This document shows, piece after piece, positions 17,477-24,828 of a stretch of DNA of 39,690 nucleotides. The stretch spans positions 1-39,690 of the forward strand of contig JAMLHH010000028.1 in NCBI GenBank assembly GCA_023957215.1, given 5' to 3'. Below the pieces are notes generated by a model. The model saw only the letters and a list, made by a program, of their open reading frames with translations, ran no database searches and had not been told where the DNA came from. Origin of the DNA: Chitinophagales bacterium (GTDB taxonomy: Bacteria; Bacteroidota; Bacteroidia; Chitinophagales; JADIYW01). Each line of letters opens with the position of its first letter. Within the stretch, counting starts at the first letter, position 1. The translations under genes and the position numbers were made by a program.

Positions 17477-18673
17477 ATGCGACACAAGATAAATATTTTA
17501 ACGGCTATAGCCGGTTTATTTTTTATGCTTTCTTTCTCTTGGGCATGTTCGGCGCAGCCTGTTTCTCAAAATGATGTAGTAGTTGGCGCAGAACGCTTAG
17601 ATATTTTACTTCCCATTTTAAAAGGCAAGAAAGTGGGGATGGTCATTAATCAAACATCAAAGGTAAAAAATGCGCTTCTTTTAGACACTTTGTACAACAG
17701 AGGTGTAAATATTACAGCCGTTTTTGCACCCGAACATGGTTTCCGTGGTGAGGCGGATGCCGGTGCTAAAGTGGATAATGAAATAGACCTTAAAACCCGA
17801 GTTCCTATTTATTCCATTTATGGAAACAACAAAAAACCATCAGTAGGGCAAATGAATAAAGTAGATATTATTCTTTTTGACTTACAAGATGTAGGCGCAC
17901 GTTTTTATACTTATATCTCTACTTTACATTATGTGATGGAAGCAGCGGCTGAAAATGGTAAAATGGTAATCATTTTAGACCGTCCCAACCCCAATGGACA
18001 TTATGTGGACGGACCGGTATTAGAAAAAGCTTACACTTCTTTTGTGGGAATGCATCCGATTCCGATTGTACACGGTATGACTATTGGTGAATATGCTCAA
18101 ATGATCAATGGGGAGAGATGGTTAAAAGGAGGTGTACAATGTAAACTGCAAGTCATTAAAATAAAAAATTACAACCACAGGACTTATTACAATTTGCCGG
18201 TTGCGCCCTCTCCTAACCTACCCAATATGCGCTCCATATATCTCTATCCTTCTCTATGTCTCTTTGAAGGCACACCTTATAGTGTGGGGAGAGGAACTAA
18301 TAAACAATTTCAACTGTGGGGTCATCCCCAATCTTCACTAAAAGATACTTCTTTCACTCCTGTGAGCAGACCCGGTGCAAAAAATCCTCCTCTACTCAAT
18401 CAACTTTGTTATGGGAAATCATACAGAGATTTAAGCACTGACGAATTAAGACAGTTTGGTTTCTCTTTACAGCCAATAATAGACGCTTATAAAACCTATA
18501 AAGGTCAAAATTTTTTCAATAGCTTTTTTATGAAGCTGTCCGGCACCCGACAATTGGAAGAGCAAATCAAAGCCGGATTAAGTGAAAAAGAAATCAGATT
18601 GACATGGCAGGAAGATTTGGTTCATTTTAAGCAGATTCGCAAAAAATATCTTTTATATGACGATTTTGAGTAG
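17477..18673 (+). CDS. Exo-beta-N-acetylmuramidase NamZ family (DUF1343)
   Basis: This belongs to the DUF1343 family, whose characterised member NamZ (GH171) releases MurNAc from the non-reducing ends of peptidoglycan fragments. Residues 1 to about 27 form an export signal ending near WACSAQP. Family stretches are GAERLDILLPILKGKKVGMVINQT, VFAPEHGFRGEADAGAKV, IYSIYG, DIILFDLQDVGARFYTYISTLHYVMEAA, DRPNPNG and VHGMTIGEYAQMINGE, plus PLCLFEGT-like PSLCLFEGTPYSVGRGT. EHGFRG and DLQDVG.R are the strongest family marks. At 398 aa the length is normal. It probably works in the periplasm in cell-wall recycling. The neighbour downstream, a PLP enzyme that may process D-amino acids, would fit a wall-recycling theme, but this is inference. 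Confidence 0.93.
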   Translation: MRHKINILTAIAGLFFMLSFSWACSAQPVSQNDVVVGAERLDILLPILKGKKVGMVINQTSKVKNALLLDTLYNRGVNITAVFAPEHGFRGEADAGAKVDNEIDLKTRVPIYSIYGNNKKPSVGQMNKVDIILFDLQDVGARFYTYISTLHYVMEAAAENGKMVIILDRPNPNGHYVDGPVLEKAYTSFVGMHPIPIVHGMTIGEYAQMINGERWLKGGVQCKLQVIKIKNYNHRTYYNLPVAPSPNLPNMRSIYLYPSLCLFEGTPYSVGRGTNKQFQLWGHPQSSLKDTSFTPVSRPGAKNPPLLNQLCYGKSYRDLSTDELRQFGFSLQPIIDAYKTYKGQNFFNSFFMKLSGTRQLEEQIKAGLSEKEIRLTWQEDLVHFKQIRKKYLLYDDFE

Positions 18674-18761
18674 TTGGCTCTACCAATGATTTGTATCAGT
18701 CATTTTTATTTCATTCATAAACTTTATGCCTACTTCATCTCATATATAGACCGAAATCTAT

Positions 18762-18769
18762 TATCTTTA
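18762..18769 (+). promoter_or_regulatory. -7-like promoter element TATCTTTA four bases before the PLP enzyme start
   Basis: TATCTTTA matches TAnnTTTG except for the last base and is followed by only four bases before the ATG at 18774. This parallels the element before the kinase gene and suggests a very short or absent leader. No TTTG was found 19 bp upstream. Confidence 0.35.
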
Positions 18770-18773
18770 TGCT

Positions 18774-19967
18774 ATGCAAAATCCAAGCTATCAGCAGTAT
18801 AAAGAAATATTCAAAGGTCAAGACTTTCCTTATGCTTTTGTCAATCTCAATCTATTAGACGAGAATATCAATGCTATCAAACAAAGAGTTGGAAATAAGA
18901 AGATAAGAGTAGCTTCCAAATCTATCCGTAGTAGATATATTCTTGAATATATAGCGAAAAGTAGTCGTATTTTCCAAGGTTTGATGACATTTTCGGGAAA
19001 AGAAGCTTTGGCACTGATAGATAAAGGATGGAATGATCTATTGATGGGATATCCTATCGTCAATCCTAATTATATAGAAGGTTTCTGTAAAGCTACCCAA
19101 TCCGGAAAATCTGCTGTATTGATGGTGGATAGTCTTGAACACTTTCAATTGGTGGAAGAGCAGGCCAAAAAACACAAGGTCGTACAACCTGTCTGTATAG
19201 ATTTGGATGTTTCATCAGATTATCTCGGATTGCATTTTGGAGTTTATCGTTCTCCCATCAATACTGTCCAAAAGTTTAAAGAGTTGGTCGATCAAGCACA
19301 AATGTTTGAGCATGTTAAAATTATAGGTTTGATGGGTTATGAAGCTCAAATAGCAGGTGTCGGTGATGCTTCTCCATACAATGGCGTTAAAAATAGAGCT
19401 ATACGCTTGCTCAAAAAATTATCTATACCTGAAATTCAAAAGAGAAGAACGGCATGTGTGGAATATTTGATTGGAAAAGGTTTACATCCTACACTTGTCA
19501 ATGGCGGTGGTACAGGAAGTATTGATTCTACCAAAAAAGAAGAGTTAGTGACAGAAATTACCGTAGGGTCGGGATTTTATTCCCCGGGATTATTTGATTA
19601 CTATGATAATTTTAAATTCCAACCTGCCGCCGGCTATGCTATAGAGATTGTCAGAAAACCTGAAAAAAATATCTATACCGCTCATGGTGGTGGTTATGTG
19701 GCTTCCGGCTCTATTTCTTTAGATAAACAGCCCAAGCCCTATCTGCCGGAAGGACTTAGCTTGACAGAAAATGAAGGAACCGGCGAAGTACAAACGCCTG
19801 TCGTTTATAAAGGAAATAAAGAGCTACATATCGGTGATCCTGTCTTTATGCGACACAGCAAAGCCGGTGAACTATGCGAGCGGTTTGATCAATTACTATT
19901 AGTCAAAGACGGAAAAATTTTAAGCCACACACCTACTTATCGTGGTGAAGGCTGGTGTTTTTTATAG
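18774..19967 (+). CDS. PLP fold-type III enzyme, D-threonine aldolase / amino acid deaminase-like
   Basis: This is a pyridoxal-phosphate enzyme with an alanine racemase-type barrel and a D-serine dehydratase-like C-terminal domain. The N-terminal barrel has RVASKSIRS, where K49 is the expected Schiff-base lysine, followed by GLMTFSGKEALALIDKG and DLLMGYPIV. Later marks are LDVSSDYLGLHFGVYRSP, IIGLMGYEAQIAG, VNGGGTGSI (phosphate-binding loop) and EITVGSGFYSPGLFDYY. The C-terminal part has TAHGGGYVASG and HSKAGELCERFDQLLLV, where the His and Cys recall the metal-binding pair of D-threonine aldolase and D-serine dehydratase. At 397 aa it is in the usual range. The substrate is not certain; D-threonine, D-serine or a related D-amino acid are the options. 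The gap from NamZ is 100 bp with its own promoter-like element. Confidence 0.85.
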   Translation: MQNPSYQQYKEIFKGQDFPYAFVNLNLLDENINAIKQRVGNKKIRVASKSIRSRYILEYIAKSSRIFQGLMTFSGKEALALIDKGWNDLLMGYPIVNPNYIEGFCKATQSGKSAVLMVDSLEHFQLVEEQAKKHKVVQPVCIDLDVSSDYLGLHFGVYRSPINTVQKFKELVDQAQMFEHVKIIGLMGYEAQIAGVGDASPYNGVKNRAIRLLKKLSIPEIQKRRTACVEYLIGKGLHPTLVNGGGTGSIDSTKKEELVTEITVGSGFYSPGLFDYYDNFKFQPAAGYAIEIVRKPEKNIYTAHGGGYVASGSISLDKQPKPYLPEGLSLTENEGTGEVQTPVVYKGNKELHIGDPVFMRHSKAGELCERFDQLLLVKDGKILSHTPTYRGEGWCFL

Positions 19968-19998
19968 ACTGAAGGTAAAACTGTTGATATAAGTTTCT

Positions 19999-20556
19999 CT
20001 ATTTAGAAAATTTCATCTTATAATGGACTTTGACATCGCCTTTGCGAATTTTGTCTAATCTACTCTTGACCAATTTTCTTTTCAGTGGTGCTAATTTATC
20101 GGTAAAAAGAATACCTTCTATGTGGTCGTATTCATGTTGGATAACACGGGCATTGACCTCATCATATTCTTCCTCGTGCCATTCAAAGTTTTCATCTTGG
20201 TATCTGATAAGGAGTACCGGTTTTCTCAATACATCACCTCGTACACCGGGAATGCTCAGACAACCTTCTTCATACTTCCATTCATCACCAATTTCTTTAA
20301 TAATTCGGGCATTGATAAATACTTTCTTTATACCCTTAAAGTCAGGCTTGTCTTCTTTCTCCATTTGAACGGTATCTACGACAAAAAGCCGTATAGACAA
20401 TCCTACTTGCGGAGCGGCCAATCCTATTCCATCTGCACTATACATCGTTTCAAACATATTGGTTATCAAGTCTTTTAACTTAGGATAATCAGAGCTTATA
20501 TTTTCTCCTTTCTCTTTCAAAACTCTTTCTCCATAAGCGTAAATCGGTAATATCAT
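19999..20556 (-). CDS. def: Peptide deformylase
   Basis: This removes the formyl group from the N-terminal methionine of new proteins. All three catalytic motifs are present: GIGLAAPQVG (residues 43-52), EGCLS with metal-ligand C99, and the HExxH motif in IQHEYDHIEG with H141, E142 and H145. The third motif has Tyr after HE where Ile or Leu is common. At 185 aa the length is normal. Its ATG overlaps the ruvX stop by four bases (20553-20556), so the two are translationally coupled. It is the last gene of the DUF1573-ruvX-def unit and converges with the PLP enzyme gene. Confidence 0.96.
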   Translation of the reverse strand: MILPIYAYGERVLKEKGENISSDYPKLKDLITNMFETMYSADGIGLAAPQVGLSIRLFVVDTVQMEKEDKPDFKGIKKVFINARIIKEIGDEWKYEEGCLSIPGVRGDVLRKPVLLIRYQDENFEWHEEEYDEVNARVIQHEYDHIEGILFTDKLAPLKRKLVKSRLDKIRKGDVKVHYKMKFSK

Positions 20557-20969
20557 ATACTTTTCGTTTCTAAATAGGTTTGTAAAATAATGGTGGCACT
20601 GATTGTATCTACCAAAGCCTTGTTACTCCTTGCTTTTTTTCTTAAACCACTATTTATAATGGTATTTTGAGCCATTTTGCTGGTAAATCTTTCATCCACA
20701 AGTACAACATCTAAAGACGGGAACCATTTGTTGAGATCCGCTCTAAAACGATAGACTATTTGTGTTGTCTCACTAATTTCATTGTTGAGACGTTTAGGTT
20801 CACCTAAGACAATTTTTTCTATTTTCTCTTTTTCGATGAGCTTTTTCAACTCTTGTTGGATATTCTTTGTATCGACTGTACTATGACCAAATGCAAAGAT
20901 TTTCATTTCATCACTCAGCGCAAGCCCCACTCTCTTCACACCGTAATCGATCGCCAAGATTTTACCCAT
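20553..20969 (-). CDS. ruvX: Putative pre-16S rRNA nuclease / Holliday junction resolvase-like YqgF (RuvX)
   Basis: This is a small RNase H-fold nuclease of the YqgF family, linked to 5' processing of 16S rRNA and named RuvX for its resolvase-like fold. Visible marks are the first strand ILAIDYGVKRVGLALSDE with the catalytic D8, VLGEPKRLNNE, and LVDERFTSKMAQ with the conserved E, then DTISATIILQTYL with the late aspartate. At 138 aa the length is usual. It overlaps def by four bases and the DUF1573 gene by one base, so the three genes are a compact operon. Confidence 0.94.
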   Translation of the reverse strand: MGKILAIDYGVKRVGLALSDEMKIFAFGHSTVDTKNIQQELKKLIEKEKIEKIVLGEPKRLNNEISETTQIVYRFRADLNKWFPSLDVVLVDERFTSKMAQNTIINSGLRKKARSNKALVDTISATIILQTYLETKSI

Positions 20970-21490
20970 TATTCTGCTTTGGGATTCACTTTTACAGTAA
21001 ATTGAAGTTCGGTAATATCAGGATTGGTATTGGCAGTCACTGTCACAGTTTTCGTATTGAATCCGGGACGTCCTTTTGAATTGAAGACCACCTCTATGCT
21101 TCCATTGGCTCCCGGAGCAATAGGTTCTTTAGAATAAGTGGGAATTGTACAACCACAGCTACCTTGTGCATCATAAATATATAGCGGTTCGTTTCCGGTA
21201 TTTTTAAATTCAAAAGTATGATGAACTTGCTCACCTTCATCCACCTCTCCCAAGTCCACTTTTGTTTCTGTATAAGTAATTCTTGATTTTGGCACATCCT
21301 TTTTAGCAGATTCCAATCCATCTACTTCATTAAATTGAGTGCCATCTTCATCAACAATTCCATCACCATCTTTGATATCCAACACTTTGTTAATCACATC
21401 CGTCTTCTGACTTAATTTTTCATCTTGATGACAAGAACTAAGTGATAAGAAAGAAATGATGACTATAAAAAGAGTAATAGCTGATTTCAT
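20969..21490 (-). CDS. DUF1573 domain lipoprotein
   Basis: This is a small exported protein of 173 aa. A lipoprotein signal is present: a hydrophobic run from residue 4 to 18, then LSSC with lipid-acceptor C20. The DUF1573 domain spans about residues 75-170: LGEVDEGEQVHHTFEFKNTGNEPLYI, then GSCGCTIPTYSKEPIAPGANGSIEV with the family CGC motif, and ending in VTANTNPDITELQFTVKV. The domain is an Ig-like sandwich common in Bacteroidota; no biochemical role is firmly assigned. It heads the operon with ruvX and def, probably by shared transcription and not shared function. A promoter-like TATTTTTG lies at 21506-21513. Confidence 0.88.
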   Translation of the reverse strand: MKSAITLFIVIISFLSLSSCHQDEKLSQKTDVINKVLDIKDGDGIVDEDGTQFNEVDGLESAKKDVPKSRITYTETKVDLGEVDEGEQVHHTFEFKNTGNEPLYIYDAQGSCGCTIPTYSKEPIAPGANGSIEVVFNSKGRPGFNTKTVTVTANTNPDITELQFTVKVNPKAE

Positions 21491-21505
21491 AAATTTATTT
21501 TTTTA

Positions 21506-21513
21506 CAAAAATA
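21506..21513 (-). promoter_or_regulatory. -7 promoter element TATTTTTG for the DUF1573-ruvX-def operon
   Basis: On the minus strand TATTTTTG is a full TAnnTTTG match, 15 bp before the ATG at 21490. A second match, TATCTTTG, lies further upstream at 21566-21573. Neither has a convincing -33 TTTG at the right distance, so the choice is open. Confidence 0.4.
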
Positions 21514-21625
21514 AGGAAGTTATAGATTAAAAAGAGTATCAGACGTTTTTAAAATTTTCGCCATTCAAAGATAGACATTCAAAACAAATAAAAGTAGGCT
21601 CTATTTTTCGTTAAAAGGAAAATTA

Positions 21626-22756
21626 TTAATTCTCATAAGTTCTTCCAAAAAGTATGGCTGCGCCTAAACCATAAGGCTTTTGAGAAGTACTGCTCCTATT
21701 CAGATAGTAATTCATATCACCGATACATGTTCCTTTGCATACATTGATAACGGTCAAATGCTTATCACCGGTATTGACTACGCTGTATTTTCTAAGTCCT
21801 ATATAAGCATTTCGTACAGCGTTTTCATACTTTTCACCTAAAATAATATCATTATCTAAAGCTATTTGAATCCCATAAGCAAACATCGCCGTAGCCGAAC
21901 TTTCTATGAAATTTCCTTCCTGCTCAGGTTTGACCGGAAGTTGAAACCAATGTCCTGTCGTCTTATCCTGTATATCCGGCAGGTTTACTACCATCTCTTT
22001 GAGATAGGTAGCCGCTTTTTCTCTATACTTATTTCCTTTCGGTAAAACATTGACTATATCTGCCAAAGTAACAATCACCCAACCATTTCCTCTACCCCAT
22101 ATCTCCTGTGAACGTTTTTCGTCATTTTTACTCCAACCTGTTTGACCACAGAAATTAATCCTATTTTTATTATCTCCGTCCCAACCATGAAACCACAATC
22201 CACTCTCTTTGTCCAAAAGCTTTTCTCTATGTGCATCCATCTGAACAAACAATTCTTTCAAATACTGCTCATCTCCTGTCCATAAATACATTCTCGTTAG
22301 AAAACTTCCTATCATAAATATAGTGTCATCCCAAAGTTCTTTAAAAAATCGTTTGTGCGAAACACCTTTATTGTCAGTGCGGTTGATTTTTAGATATTGA
22401 TTATAAACTTTCAAAGCTGCTTTTTCGTATTTATACCCTTTTTGATGCTGGGCTAAAAATGCCATCCCCATTCCGGCAGCAACGGCATTGGGACTTTTCC
22501 CGCTTGCCCTTCTTAATTTTTTACTCATCGCTTTTACAACATAATCCATATAAACGGATTTATCTTTTTCAGTCGCTAAATCATATTCTTTTATAAAAGA
22601 AAATAATAATGAGGCATCTTGCCATTTCCATTTCATCTTTTTGGGTGGCATATAACGAGTTCTCGCATAGACATCCAATGAATCAACCCAAGTTTTTGCA
22701 AGTAAGTTAGAATGAAAAAGAAAAAGGCAGATGAATATAAAAAAAATAGTTTTCAT
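21626..22756 (-). CDS. Glycoside hydrolase family 88/105, unsaturated uronyl hydrolase-like (YteR type)
   Basis: This is likely a hydrolase that removes an unsaturated uronic acid from the end of oligosaccharides made by polysaccharide lyases. A signal peptide covers residues 1-20 (ending NLLA-K), so it acts outside the cytoplasm, probably in the periplasm. The alpha6/alpha6-barrel family is recognised from ELWDDTIFMIGSFLTRMYLWTGDEQYL, where D143/D144 fit the catalytic aspartate position, and QEIWGRGNGWVIVTLADIVNVLP, matching WGRGNGW in GH105. Later features include HWFQLP and ESSATAMFAYGI. The 376 aa length fits. It sits 6 bp downstream of the secreted unknown, so the two are almost surely one unit. 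Confidence 0.86.
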   Translation of the reverse strand: MKTIFFIFICLFLFHSNLLAKTWVDSLDVYARTRYMPPKKMKWKWQDASLLFSFIKEYDLATEKDKSVYMDYVVKAMSKKLRRASGKSPNAVAAGMGMAFLAQHQKGYKYEKAALKVYNQYLKINRTDNKGVSHKRFFKELWDDTIFMIGSFLTRMYLWTGDEQYLKELFVQMDAHREKLLDKESGLWFHGWDGDNKNRINFCGQTGWSKNDEKRSQEIWGRGNGWVIVTLADIVNVLPKGNKYREKAATYLKEMVVNLPDIQDKTTGHWFQLPVKPEQEGNFIESSATAMFAYGIQIALDNDIILGEKYENAVRNAYIGLRKYSVVNTGDKHLTVINVCKGTCIGDMNYYLNRSSTSQKPYGLGAAILFGRTYEN

Positions 22757-22762
22757 ACTGTC

Positions 22763-24793
22763 TTATTGAATAATCAGTTTTTGAGAAACAGTCCCATCTG
22801 ATGTTTCTACATAAAGAAAATAAATCCCCGGGCTAAAATTTTGAGTCGAAACTTCATATAATGAGTAGGATGGAGAAAGTTCTTGGCTAAAAACCGTTTT
22901 ACCAATATCATTGATAATAGAAAGTTTAATATTTCCCTGACTATTCAAAATACTTAAATCTATTTTTATCACATCTTTAGCAGGATTAGGATATAAATTC
23001 AACGATGGTTCAAGTGTGTGACTTTTTACAGATGTAACCAATGGATCGGTTTTGGGGTCGTCAGGTTTTTCGGTCAAACCTTCCACCCAATCATAATCTA
23101 ATTTTATGTCATCGACTTTCACCATGCCATAGTAATGCCATTCTGCTTTATCAAAAACATAATTCCATTTCTCTTGATATTGAGAATGGCGAATTTTATC
23201 GACAAAGTTCTCAAAACTTCCGTACATATCTTGGTTGCCTACTATGCATGCCCATAATTGACCATCTTGATCATCACAAAAATATGTGCTATTAATTATA
23301 TCTGTACAATGCCGTAGGACTCCTATATAGCTATTTCCTCGTCTTCCAACAATCCATTTTCCGACTTCACGATATTCATCAAAATTATCATTATCCCACA
23401 TTAAAACTACGTCATGCTTATCTCTGCCAAAGAGTTTTAAACTTTTATGGGGTCGATACATGATTAATGCCAAATTATCTTTTTGCTGAATATAAGGTAA
23501 AGTGGAATTGACAGTAATGCTATGTTCGCCAAGTGGCTGAGTAGCATCACCGGTTTGGGCATTTACAGCAATATCATCCACAGCCGCCGACCAAGGCCAT
23601 TGTTGATATCCGGCTTTCCCTTTCCAAAAATTTTGAATAGAAGAAAGTGTGACACCTTTGTTTTTAAATATCGCTATATTGGCTTGCGTATTGACAGAAC
23701 TATATGAAATGGAAGACGCTACCTCGGATAATATAGGTGCGAGATTCAAAGGAATGTTTTTAAATTCCCTAAAATCTTTAAACTCTTCATGCCCCCATAA
23801 ATTGTAGTCATTCAAAAGTTGAGCAGTTTCTAATGCGACTTTCGGATGGAAAAAAGCTCCTCCGCTCCATTGAAAAACAACTCTGTCAACAAGTGATAAA
23901 TCTTGGTTAATTTTCCCAATATCTGAAATAGAGTGCCCATTCTTCAATATTAAATTTTCCGTCGAAGACCATGATTCCACAACCTTTTGAACATCATAAG
24001 TGGATGTTGCCAAAAATGCTGCGGCATGAGTCGCTTTTTCAGGCTTCTCTCCCATTCCCGTTAATAAATAGATGAGATGATTGTGATTATTTCCATAAGC
24101 ATTTTCGTAGTAATTTCTGTAATTACGGGCAGTAGCAGGGAAAAATACACCTTTATTATTTACCAAAAGTAAAATCTCTGTTAATAGCCGATCGGTTGCC
24201 AAAACTGCTTTATCGTGAATTTCCCTATCTTTTGAAAAGTCCACTAAATTTAACAAAGCACTTAAAGTGTACGGGAAATATACACTGGAGAAAAACTCAT
24301 AATAACCATAGTCAATTTTTAAATCAAGATCATGAACTATTTTTTTTCTCAAATCAGGATCTTTATCAATCCCGTACTTCTCTTTGAGTAACCAAGCTGA
24401 TGACAACCACATCATAGCATGGTTTTCAGACCAATAAACTCTTGTATCTTCATTGGGTGTCAACCACAAAGGAATGGTGTCAATAGCAGGCAAAATTAAA
24501 TTGTCATATTCTCCATGCGAGAAAAACAAAATTCTTACTAACTGTACCAATTTAAAATCAAACTCTCCATTGGTAGGCATGTTTTCTATGATATCATTGA
24601 GAGTGGAGCGGTCAACTTCTTGACCTAAATATGCCTGAATAGGTATTGCATTTCCATTAAAATTTTCAATAGCATTCCGTCGGTATTCTTTCAACCTATT
24701 ATTATAAGTTTCTTGATTAAATACCAATTCTCCGGCAGAAAGAATATTAGTTATTGCAGTAATAAATAGTAAAGATATCGTGATATTTCTCAT
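22763..24793 (-). CDS. T9SS-secreted protein of unknown function, candidate alpha-barrel glycan-active enzyme
   Basis: I do not recognise the family. The 676 aa protein has a signal peptide (residues 1-20, ITNILSA-G) and ends in a type IX sorting domain (about 600-676) with LNLYPNPAKDVIKIDL, IINDIGKTVFSQE and FSPGIYFLYVETSDGTVSQKLIIQ. The body opens with an alpha-helical part (about 25-330) rich in Trp and Tyr, with YWSENHAMMWLSSAWLLKEKYG, YYEFFSSVYFPYTLSALLNL and NYYENAYGNNHNHLIYLLTG, and continues as a beta-rich part (about 390-570). This helical-barrel plus beta-sandwich plan, and NENH-like SENHAMM and NNHNH, recall polysaccharide lyases or heparinase-like enzymes, but this is shape only. 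It is 6 bp upstream of the GH105-type gene and 35 bp downstream of nrdA on the same strand. Confidence 0.8.
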   Translation of the reverse strand: MRNITISLLFITAITNILSAGELVFNQETYNNRLKEYRRNAIENFNGNAIPIQAYLGQEVDRSTLNDIIENMPTNGEFDFKLVQLVRILFFSHGEYDNLILPAIDTIPLWLTPNEDTRVYWSENHAMMWLSSAWLLKEKYGIDKDPDLRKKIVHDLDLKIDYGYYEFFSSVYFPYTLSALLNLVDFSKDREIHDKAVLATDRLLTEILLLVNNKGVFFPATARNYRNYYENAYGNNHNHLIYLLTGMGEKPEKATHAAAFLATSTYDVQKVVESWSSTENLILKNGHSISDIGKINQDLSLVDRVVFQWSGGAFFHPKVALETAQLLNDYNLWGHEEFKDFREFKNIPLNLAPILSEVASSISYSSVNTQANIAIFKNKGVTLSSIQNFWKGKAGYQQWPWSAAVDDIAVNAQTGDATQPLGEHSITVNSTLPYIQQKDNLALIMYRPHKSLKLFGRDKHDVVLMWDNDNFDEYREVGKWIVGRRGNSYIGVLRHCTDIINSTYFCDDQDGQLWACIVGNQDMYGSFENFVDKIRHSQYQEKWNYVFDKAEWHYYGMVKVDDIKLDYDWVEGLTEKPDDPKTDPLVTSVKSHTLEPSLNLYPNPAKDVIKIDLSILNSQGNIKLSIINDIGKTVFSQELSPSYSLYEVSTQNFSPGIYFLYVETSDGTVSQKLIIQ

Positions 24794-24828
24794 CGTAAAT
24801 TTTAAGTACCATTACAAGATAGGTATTT

